This document shows, one piece after another, positions 58,033 to 64,000 of a stretch of DNA of 64,000 bases. Each line of letters opens with the position of its first letter. Position 1 is the first letter of the stretch. The translations under genes were made by a program, and so were the position numbers. The stretch comes from Prescottella defluvii (GTDB lineage: Bacteria; Actinomycetota; Actinomycetes; Mycobacteriales; Mycobacteriaceae). Under the pieces are notes generated by a model. That model was not told the origin of the DNA, made no database searches, and saw nothing but the letters and a program-made list of their open reading frames with translations. The stretch covers positions 86,479 through 150,478 of the forward strand of contig NZ_JPOC01000029.1 in assembly GCF_000738775.1 (NCBI RefSeq), written 5' to 3'.

Positions 58033-59496
58033 TCACGATTCGGGCACAGGTGAGCTCGGAAACTCCCGCAGTATCCGAATCGCCGACCGCAGGTGCGCCA
58101 GCAGCGTCGACGCCGAGATCGGCGCGAGTCCGGTGTCCCCGATGCCCTCGGAGCCCTCCCGCGCTCCGAGATTGGCCGCGAGGGAATGCGCACGCGCACC
58201 TGCGGCCGCGGCCACCGCCGGCTCGAGCCCGGTCGCCAGGAGCGCACCGATCACACCGGACAGGACGTCACCCGACCCTGCCGTGGCCGCCCACGAACTG
58301 CCCGCGTCGTTGACGAACACCCGGCCGTGCGGGTCCGCGATCACGGTGGCCCGGCCCTTCAGCAGGACGGTCACCCCCCACTCGGCGGCCAGCGCCCGCG
58401 TCGCCGCGACCCGGTCCGGTGTCGGCGCGGCACCGGTGAGCCGCTCGAACTCGCCGGCGTGCGGCGTCAGCAGCGTCGGGGCAGCACGGTCGCTGACGAG
58501 GTCGGGATGCTCGGCCAACAGGTTGAGGCCGTCGGCGTCCACGAGTACCGGGACATCCGAGGCGAGCACGGTCCGCAGTTCGCCCCGCGCGGCATCGTCG
58601 GTGCCGATCCCCGGTCCCACGACCCATGCCTGCACCCGACCGGCATCCGAGGGCGACGGCGCAGCGACCACCTCGGGCCAATGGCTGAGGACCTCCGCCG
58701 CGGCCCGTCCCGCGTAGCGGACCATCCCGGCGGTCGCGGTGACCGCGGCGCCCGCCGACAGCACCGCCGCCCCCGGGTAGCGCCGGCTGCCCGCGACGAC
58801 GCCGACCACGCCCTGCGTGTACTTGTCGTCCGCGGCCCGCGGAACCGGCCACATCCCGCCCACGTCCCCCGCGTCGAGAGCCCTCAGGTCGGGTTCGGGA
58901 AGTGCGAGACCGATCGGAACCAGTTCGACGCGGCCGCACCGGGTCGCGGCCAGGACGTGCACCGGTTTGAGCGCGCCGAACGCCACCGTGACGGCAGCGG
59001 TCACGGCAGGTCCGTCGACGGTGCCCGTGTCGGGGTCGACGCCGCTGGGCAGGTCGACCGCGACGATCGGAGCATCGAGGTCCGCGACGATCGCCGCTGC
59101 GGCCGGCCGCAGCGGCCCCTTGCCGGAGATGCCGACGATGCCGTCGAGCACCAGGTCCGGGTCGCCGGGATCTGGCGAGACCCGCCCGCCCGCAGCCCGC
59201 AACGCCGCGAGACCGGCGGCGTGCACACGTTCCGGGTTCAGCAGGACCGCGGTGACCGCGACACCCCGACGCCGCAGCAACGCCCCCGCCCACAGCGCAT
59301 CCCCGCCGTTGTCACCGGATCCGACGAGCAGCGTGACGGCGCGACCGGCCACGCCCCCGGTCCGGTCCCGCAGTTCGTCGGCCACGACACGCGTCAGACC
59401 GTACGCGGCGCGCCGCATCAGCGTGCCCTCGGGCAGACTCGCCAGCAGCGGCGCCTCCGCGGCCTTGACCTGCCGTGTCGTGTAGTAGTGGCGCAT
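58033..59496 (-). CDS. nnr: Bifunctional NAD(P)H-hydrate repair enzyme (epimerase/dehydratase)
   Basis: The 487-residue protein repairs damaged NAD(P)H. The N-terminal epimerase (about 1-210) has GSGDNGGDALWAGALLRRRG and VAVDLPSGVDPDTG; the C-terminal dehydratase (about 225-487) has GSRRYPGAAVLSAGAA, LLTPHAGEFERL and TAGSGDVLSGVIGALLA. It starts five bases after the VOC gene stop codon. It ends 40 bases before the alr start codon, so all may share a transcript. Confidence 0.96.
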   Translation of the reverse strand: MRHYYTTRQVKAAEAPLLASLPEGTLMRRAAYGLTRVVADELRDRTGGVAGRAVTLLVGSGDNGGDALWAGALLRRRGVAVTAVLLNPERVHAAGLAALRAAGGRVSPDPGDPDLVLDGIVGISGKGPLRPAAAAIVADLDAPIVAVDLPSGVDPDTGTVDGPAVTAAVTVAFGALKPVHVLAATRCGRVELVPIGLALPEPDLRALDAGDVGGMWPVPRAADDKYTQGVVGVVAGSRRYPGAAVLSAGAAVTATAGMVRYAGRAAAEVLSHWPEVVAAPSPSDAGRVQAWVVGPGIGTDDAARGELRTVLASDVPVLVDADGLNLLAEHPDLVSDRAAPTLLTPHAGEFERLTGAAPTPDRVAATRALAAEWGVTVLLKGRATVIADPHGRVFVNDAGSSWAATAGSGDVLSGVIGALLATGLEPAVAAAAGARAHSLAANLGAREGSEGIGDTGLAPISASTLLAHLRSAIRILREFPSSPVPES

Positions 59497-59501
59497 CACC
59501 G

Positions 59502-60278
59502 TCAGGCCGCCACCGGGCCCGAGATCATGAACGGCGCCCCGTTGGGATCGGCGACCTGCGCCATCCGGCCGTACTCGGTGTCCCACGGTTGGGTGAGGAC
59601 GGCCCCACCGAGTTCCCGGACACGCGCGATCGCCGTGTCGGTGTCGTCGACCTGGACGAACATCTGCCAGCGCGAGGGCACCTCGGCCGGGAGCGCCTTG
59701 CTCGCATCGTAGATTCCTGCCAGGTCCTCGCCGTCGAACCTGCCTGTGGAATAACGGAATTCGTCGGAGTCGCTCAACGTGGCGAGATCCCAGCCGAACG
59801 CGTCCCGATAGAAAGGCAGGGCCGCGTCGTAGTCCTTGCTGACCAGTTCGAACCACGCGGGCGTACCCGTCTCACCGATCATCCCGAAACCCTTGTGCTC
59901 GGCCGGCTGCCACGCGCCCACCACGCCACCCGACGCGTCCAGGAACATCGCCATCCGCCCCTGCTGCGGAACCGTCATCGGCTCCATCATCACCTGACCG
60001 CCGGCCTTCGAGACGGCCTCCGCGGTCGCATCCGCATCCGCCGTCGCCAGGTAGGTCGTCCACACGTTCACGTACGGATTGCCGGGCTGCCCCGGCATCG
60101 CGCCCGCCACCGGCTTGCCGCCGGCATGGAACATCACGTAGCCGCCGTACTCCTCCCCCGACGCCTCGTGGGTCCAGCCGAACAGGGCATCGTAGAACTC
60201 GGCGGCGCGGTCGATGTCGGACGACTGCAGATCGATCCAGCACGGGGCGCCCAGCGGCGCGGATTCACGGGCAGGCAT
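59502..60278 (-). CDS. VOC-family protein with two glyoxalase-like domains
   Basis: The 258-residue protein has two VOC repeats: PCWIDLQSSDIDRAAEFYDALFGW (about 12-35) and PAWFELVSKDYDAALPFYRDAFGWD (about 141-165). Each ends in an ADPNGAPF- or DASGGVVG-type strand. Such proteins are metal-dependent lyases, dioxygenases or resistance binders; no specific role is evident. It is immediately upstream of nnr. Confidence 0.88.
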   Translation of the reverse strand: MPARESAPLGAPCWIDLQSSDIDRAAEFYDALFGWTHEASGEEYGGYVMFHAGGKPVAGAMPGQPGNPYVNVWTTYLATADADATAEAVSKAGGQVMMEPMTVPQQGRMAMFLDASGGVVGAWQPAEHKGFGMIGETGTPAWFELVSKDYDAALPFYRDAFGWDLATLSDSDEFRYSTGRFDGEDLAGIYDASKALPAEVPSRWQMFVQVDDTDTAIARVRELGGAVLTQPWDTEYGRMAQVADPNGAPFMISGPVAA

Positions 60279-60338
60279 GGCAACTCCTCGGTCGATTCGA
60301 GGTCACGGAGGTGTCGGAGGACACACTCGTCGCCAGAC

Positions 60339-60344
60339 TACGCT
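60339..60344 (+). promoter_or_regulatory. -10 box (TACGCT) of a probable leaderless cupredoxin mRNA
   Basis: TACGCT lies seven bases before the ATG at 60352, and no Shine-Dalgarno sequence precedes it. Confidence 0.45.
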
Positions 60345-60351
60345 GAATTGC

Positions 60352-60711
60352 ATGAAAGCACGGGCAACCGCCATGGCCATCGGAATCGCTTTGGCCGCAA
60401 CACTTTCCGGCTGCACCTCGAACTCGGAGGGCAGCCCGCCCACCGAGCCGGACAACGGACTCACCGTCGTGGTGAAGAACATGGCCTACGCGCCGACGTC
60501 GATCACGATCCAGGCCGGCCAGACGGTGACGTGGGTGTTCGACGACCGCGGGGTCCCCCACGACGTCGTCGGCGTCGGCGAGGCCAAGTCCGTGCTCCGC
60601 AGCCCCCTGCTCAAGACCGGGACCTGGGAGTTCACCTTCACCGAGCCCGGCACCTACAACTACACGTGCTCGCTGCACCCGGACATGCTCGGTGTGGTCG
60701 TGGTGGTCTGA
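60352..60711 (+). CDS. Cupredoxin (plastocyanin-like) lipoprotein
   Basis: The 119-residue protein has lipobox LSGC (Cys21) and a small blue-copper domain with the type I ligands His70, Cys106, His109 and Met112 (VPHDVV ... YTCSLHPDM). It is a probable outer-face electron carrier or copper buffer anchored to the membrane. It is monocistronic, and its last codons form one arm of the terminator at 60691-60727. Confidence 0.92.
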   Translation: MKARATAMAIGIALAATLSGCTSNSEGSPPTEPDNGLTVVVKNMAYAPTSITIQAGQTVTWVFDDRGVPHDVVGVGEAKSVLRSPLLKTGTWEFTFTEPGTYNYTCSLHPDMLGVVVVV

Positions 60712-60727
60712 CGACCACGACCACACC
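60691..60727. terminator. Hairpin overlapping the cupredoxin 3' end
   Basis: A perfect 14-base stem (GGTGTGGTCGTGGT with its complement at 60714-60727) has a nine-base loop. It sits across the stop codon and before the convergent glmS end. Confidence 0.7.
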
Positions 60728-60741
60728 GAGCCGTCGAACGA

Positions 60742-62610
60742 CTATTCGACGGTGACCGACTTCGCGAGGTTGCGCGGCTTGTCCACGTCCAGGCCGCGAG
60801 CGACCGCGACCTCGGCCGCGAACACCTGCAACGGAACCGTCGACAGCAGCGGCTGCAGCAGCGTCGGCGCCGCCGGGATCTCGATGAGGTGATCGGCGTG
60901 CGCCCGCACCGCCTCGTCGCCCTCCTCGGCGATCACGATCGTCGTCGCGCCACGCGCCTTGATCTCCTGGATGTTCGAGACCAGCTTCGAGTGCAGCACC
61001 GCGCGCCCCTTCGGCGACGGCATCACCACGATGACCGGCAGGCCCTCCTCGATCAGCGCGATCGGACCGTGCTTGAGCTCACCCGCCGCGAAACCCTCGG
61101 CGTGCATGTACGCCAGCTCCTTGAGCTTGAGCGCACCCTCGAGGGCCACCGGGTAGCCGACGTGACGACCGAGGAACAGCACCGCCGACGAGTCGGCGAA
61201 CTGGCGGGCCAGGGCACGCACCGGCTCGACGGTGTCGAGGACGCGGGCGACCAGCCCCGGCATCGCCGCGAGGTCGGCGTACTCGCGCGCCACCTCGTCC
61301 GGGTACTTCGTGCCGCGAGCCTGCGCCAAGGCCAGCCCCACCAGGTAGTTCGCAGTCACCTGGGCAAGGAAGGCCTTGGTGGAGGCCACGGCGATCTCCG
61401 GACCGGCCCGCGTGTAGAGGACGGCGTCGGCCTCACGCGGAATCTGTGCACCGTTGGTGTTGCAGATCGCCAGCACCCGGGCCTTCTGGTCCTTCGCGTG
61501 CTTGACCGCCTCGAGCGTGTCCGCGGTCTCACCGGACTGCGAGATCGCGACGACGAGCGTCGATCGGTCCAGCACCGGGTCGCGGTACCGGAACTCACTG
61601 GCGAGCTCCACCTCGACGGGCAGCCGCGTCCAGTGCTCGATCGCGTACTTCGCGAGCAGACCCGAGTGGTACGCGCTGCCGCACGCCACGACGAAGACCT
61701 TGTCGACGTCGCGCAGTTCCTGATCGGACAGCCGCTGCTCGTCGAGGACGATGTGCTGGTCGACGAAATGCCCGCGCAGGGTGTCGGCGACCGCGTCCGG
61801 CTGCTCCTGGATCTCCTTGAGCATGAAGTAGTCGTGGCCACCCTTCTCGGCGGCCTGCAGGTCCCAGTCGATTCGGAAGGCGCGGGTCTGGGCGGACGCA
61901 TCGTTGCCGAAGAAGTCGGTGACCGAGTAGCCGTCCGCGGTGATCACGACCGCCTGGTCCTGACCGAGCTCGACCGCGTCCCGGGTGTGCTCGATGAACG
62001 CCGCGACATCGGAGCCGATGAACGTCTCGCCCTCACCGACACCGACGACGAGCGGCGTCGACCGGCGCGCCGCGATGATCATGTCGGGGTGGTCGGCGTG
62101 CGTGAACACCAGCGTGAACGCACCCTCGAGCCGGCGCAGCACCGACAGCGCACTCTGCAGGAAGTCGCCCGCGGTGGGACCGGACTCGTACGCCTTGGCG
62201 ACGAGGTGGACCGTGACCTCGGAGTCGGTGTCGCTCAGCAGATCCACACCCGCGGCCTCGAGCTCGGTGCGCAGCGGGGCGAAGTTCTCGATGATGCCGT
62301 TGTGCACGACGGCGAACCGGCCGCTCGCATCCCGATGCGGGTGCGCGTTGCGGTCGGTCGGCTTGCCGTGCGTCGCCCACCGCGTATGCCCCATGCCGGT
62401 GGTACCGACGAACTTGTCCCGACCGATCTCGCCGAGCTCGGCCTCGAGATTGGCCAGGCGCCCGGCCTTACGCTCGGTCGCCAAGCCGCCTCTGCCGTCC
62501 AGGACCGCGACACCGGCGGAGTCGTAGCCGCGGTATTCCATCCGCTGCAACGCCTTCTCCACGACATCCAGAGCCTGGCGGTGGCCCACGTAACCCACGA
62601 TTCCGCACAT
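60742..62610 (-). CDS. glmS: Glutamine-fructose-6-phosphate aminotransferase (isomerising)
   Basis: The 622-residue enzyme makes glucosamine-6-phosphate for peptidoglycan. The N-terminal glutaminase begins MCGIVGYVG, with catalytic Cys2 after Met removal. Two SIS domains follow (VACGSAYHSG, SQSGETADTLEAV, KELAYMHAEGFAAGELKHG), and the C-terminus DKPRNLAKSVTVE is normal. It needs no other subunit. No glmS-type riboswitch is apparent upstream. Confidence 0.98.
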   Translation of the reverse strand: MCGIVGYVGHRQALDVVEKALQRMEYRGYDSAGVAVLDGRGGLATERKAGRLANLEAELGEIGRDKFVGTTGMGHTRWATHGKPTDRNAHPHRDASGRFAVVHNGIIENFAPLRTELEAAGVDLLSDTDSEVTVHLVAKAYESGPTAGDFLQSALSVLRRLEGAFTLVFTHADHPDMIIAARRSTPLVVGVGEGETFIGSDVAAFIEHTRDAVELGQDQAVVITADGYSVTDFFGNDASAQTRAFRIDWDLQAAEKGGHDYFMLKEIQEQPDAVADTLRGHFVDQHIVLDEQRLSDQELRDVDKVFVVACGSAYHSGLLAKYAIEHWTRLPVEVELASEFRYRDPVLDRSTLVVAISQSGETADTLEAVKHAKDQKARVLAICNTNGAQIPREADAVLYTRAGPEIAVASTKAFLAQVTANYLVGLALAQARGTKYPDEVAREYADLAAMPGLVARVLDTVEPVRALARQFADSSAVLFLGRHVGYPVALEGALKLKELAYMHAEGFAAGELKHGPIALIEEGLPVIVVMPSPKGRAVLHSKLVSNIQEIKARGATTIVIAEEGDEAVRAHADHLIEIPAAPTLLQPLLSTVPLQVFAAEVAVARGLDVDKPRNLAKSVTVE

Positions 62611-62695
62611 GGTTCACCAGGGTACTTGGACCACGGACCGGAATGAACTCGGACAGGCGGCGCAGCGCAACTCCCGAAGGCCGCCTCCCATCGGA

Positions 62696-62701
62696 TAACG
62701 T
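62696..62701 (+). promoter_or_regulatory. -10 box (TAACGT) of a probable leaderless hydrolase-like mRNA
   Basis: TAACGT lies seven bases before the GTG at 62709. Confidence 0.5.
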
Positions 62702-62708
62702 CTCCTCC

Positions 62709-63584
62709 GTGGCGCAGACACCGAAATCCCTGGTATCCAAGCTGTCCAAGCGTGGCCCACACAAGGTGCTGCGCGGTGATCTGGCACTCGCGGGGCAACC
62801 CGGCGTGGTCTACACCCCCGCCGAGGGGTTCAACCTCCCCGCCGTCGCCTTCGCTCACGACTGGCTCGCCGGGACCACCAACTACGCCGCGACACTCGAG
62901 CACCTCGCATCGTGGGGCATCGTCGCTGCTGCGCCGGCGACCGAGCGCGGCCCCGTGCCGTCCCACCTCGGACTCGCCGCGGACCTGGGCACCACCCTCG
63001 ACATCTGCACCGGTGTGCGCCTCGGCCCCGGCCGGATCAGCGTCCACCCCGAACGCCTCGCGTTCGCCGGACACGGCATGGGTGCCGGTGTGGCCGTGCT
63101 CGCGGCGGCCCGGACGGCCCGCGTCCAAGCCGTCGCCGCGCTGTTCCCCGCCCCCACCGCACCGTCCGCAACCGTCGCGGCCGCGCGGATCGACGTACCG
63201 GGACTCGTCATCGCCGGGGCGAGCGACGTCGACTCACTGGGCAGCGACGCCCTCGCCCTCGCCGACGCGTGGAAGGGCGAGAGCCTGCTGAGGGTCGTCG
63301 ACAAGGGTTCGAGTGCCGGACTCGTCGAGGGACGCCGACTCCTCGGCTTCCTCGGCGTCGGCGGATCCGAACGCCGCACCCAGCACGTGACGCGGGCGCA
63401 CGTGACCGGATACCTGCTGCATCACCTCACCGGCGACAAGACCTACGCCCCGTTCGCCGACCCCGACGCACACTTCCCCGGCACCCACCCGGCCGTGCGG
63501 GACGAGACCGAGAATCCGCTCGACCCCGACGATGCCGCCGCACACCACGCGGGCGTCCAGATCGGGCAGCTCCTCGGGCGCTGA
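62709..63584 (+). CDS. Alpha/beta-hydrolase-like protein with a degenerate nucleophile elbow
   Basis: The 291-residue protein follows the dienelactone-hydrolase/PETase-like fold: VAFAHDWLAGTTNY near the oxyanion position, then FAGHGMGAGVAVLAAA, PGLVIAGASDVDSL and a late VDKGSSAGLVEG. The nucleophile elbow reads GHGMG, so the usual Ser is Gly and classic serine hydrolysis is not expected. The GTG at 62709 fits a leaderless start seven bases after TAACGT; longer frames have no support. It diverges from glmS. It may be a binding or regulatory pseudo-hydrolase. Confidence 0.8.
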   Translation: MAQTPKSLVSKLSKRGPHKVLRGDLALAGQPGVVYTPAEGFNLPAVAFAHDWLAGTTNYAATLEHLASWGIVAAAPATERGPVPSHLGLAADLGTTLDICTGVRLGPGRISVHPERLAFAGHGMGAGVAVLAAARTARVQAVAALFPAPTAPSATVAAARIDVPGLVIAGASDVDSLGSDALALADAWKGESLLRVVDKGSSAGLVEGRRLLGFLGVGGSERRTQHVTRAHVTGYLLHHLTGDKTYAPFADPDAHFPGTHPAVRDETENPLDPDDAAAHHAGVQIGQLLGR

Positions 63585-63585
63585 C

Positions 63586-64000
63586 TCACCACGAACCCGA
63601 CTCCGCGAGCACCGCACCGGTCTCCTCGCCGGGTGACGGCGGCGGTCCCATCTCGGCGATCGCCGGTTGTTCCTCCTGGCGACGCCGCGCAGCCCCCTGC
63701 GCCGCCCCCTGCGGCAACCCGAGCATCGACGGCACGCCCGGAGCACCCAGCGCCCCGGGCTCCGGTTCCGGTTTAGGTTCCGGCGCCGGGACGCAGTAGA
63801 CGGCCGGGTCGTCGTCCACCGTCGGCGCCGACGGTGCCGGTGGATCCACCGGATCGTCCACGACCAACTCCTCGTCGTCGGGGCAGTCGGGTGCCGGTTC
63901 CGGGGTGGGTGCCGGCGCGGGCGGGGGCTGAGGTTCCGGGGCCGGCGGGTCCGGGGGCGGCTGGGGAGGCGGGGGGGGCCGGGGGGCGGCGGGGCCCCGG
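63586..64000 (-). CDS. Proline-rich protein, C-terminal part
   Basis: The frame is open to the right edge of the window. The visible ~137 residues are dominated by Pro, Glu and Ala (PEPKPEPEPG-type sequence, acidic DDEELVVDD) and end in EETGAVLAESGSW. This looks like an extracytoplasmic or wall-associated tail of a larger protein whose domain lies outside the window. The last ~100 bases are G/C-homopolymer-rich, so the sequence there may be less reliable. No function can be assigned. Confidence 0.55.
   Translation of the reverse strand, partial: RGPAAPRPPPPPQPPPDPPAPEPQPPPAPAPTPEPAPDCPDDEELVVDDPVDPPAPSAPTVDDDPAVYCVPAPEPKPEPEPGALGAPGVPSMLGLPQGAAQGAARRRQEEQPAIAEMGPPPSPGEETGAVLAESGSW

Noticed and set aside
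63900..64000. Extreme proline coding at the right edge as a special repeat
   Set aside because: The G/C homopolymers could be real proline codons or poor-quality sequence at the edge, and the data do not allow a choice.

Overview
The window is high-GC actinobacterial DNA from a mycolic-acid-forming genus, most likely Rhodococcus or a close Nocardiaceae relative. The main evidence is gene order. From about 31.2 kb to 62.6 kb it follows the Mycobacterium tuberculosis block choD-guaB3-guaB2-DUF5319-rsdA-sigD-(Rv3415c)-whiB3-groEL1-groES-tsaD-rimI-tsaB-tsaE-alr-glmS. An acrA1-type reductase and the imuA'-imuB pair precede guaA, much as in that organism. The genus call is inference; no rRNA or tRNA gene was seen.

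Region 1 (1-5.8 kb) looks like a reactive-sulfur locus. It holds a CoA-disulfide reductase fused to a rhodanese, a single-domain rhodanese, an MMPL transporter, a CstR-like regulator that lacks the metal-ligand histidine, a DUF302 protein, and a convergent TDT-family exporter fragment (the family that includes sulfite exporters). Palindromes of the ATACCCC-nn-GGGGTAT type lie before three of the transcription units. Region 2 (5.8-24.5 kb) carries dnaE2 behind a perfect LexA box, a GDSL esterase with a flavohemoglobin, a two-domain fatty acyl-CoA reductase, a trimethylamine-monooxygenase-like FMO, a sucraseferredoxin-like protein, an ipdC homologue behind a perfect KstR2 box, a lipoprotein, a CopB-type copper ATPase behind its own operator, and imuA'-imuB behind a second LexA box. 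The SOS mutasome (dnaE2, imuA', imuB) is therefore split into two LexA-controlled units.

Region 3 (24.6-29.6 kb) has a membrane Ser/Thr kinase and an EsrISR/LiaFSR-like envelope-stress cluster: a response regulator, a PspC histidine kinase, a divergent PspC membrane protein and a small membrane protein. The divergent promoter holds four TCAGGG motifs. Region 4 (29.6-45 kb) covers purine synthesis (guaA, guaB2, guaB3), choD, sigD/rsdA, whiB3, a fasciclin lipoprotein-sigK-rskA cassette with a SigK-type promoter, and groES-groEL1 with CIRCE.

Region 5 (44.6-64 kb) holds hydrolases, a Tat-exported metallophosphoesterase, a K+ channel, a membrane protein with an Hsp70-like N-terminal domain, and the t6A genes tsaD, rimI, tsaB and tsaE. 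An MpaB-type oxygenase gene sits on the other strand between tsaB and tsaE. Then come alr, nnr, a VOC protein, a cupredoxin lipoprotein, glmS, a degenerate hydrolase and the 3' end of a proline-rich protein. Several genes have a TANNNT -10 box six to eight bases before the start codon and no Shine-Dalgarno sequence, which suggests leaderless transcripts.
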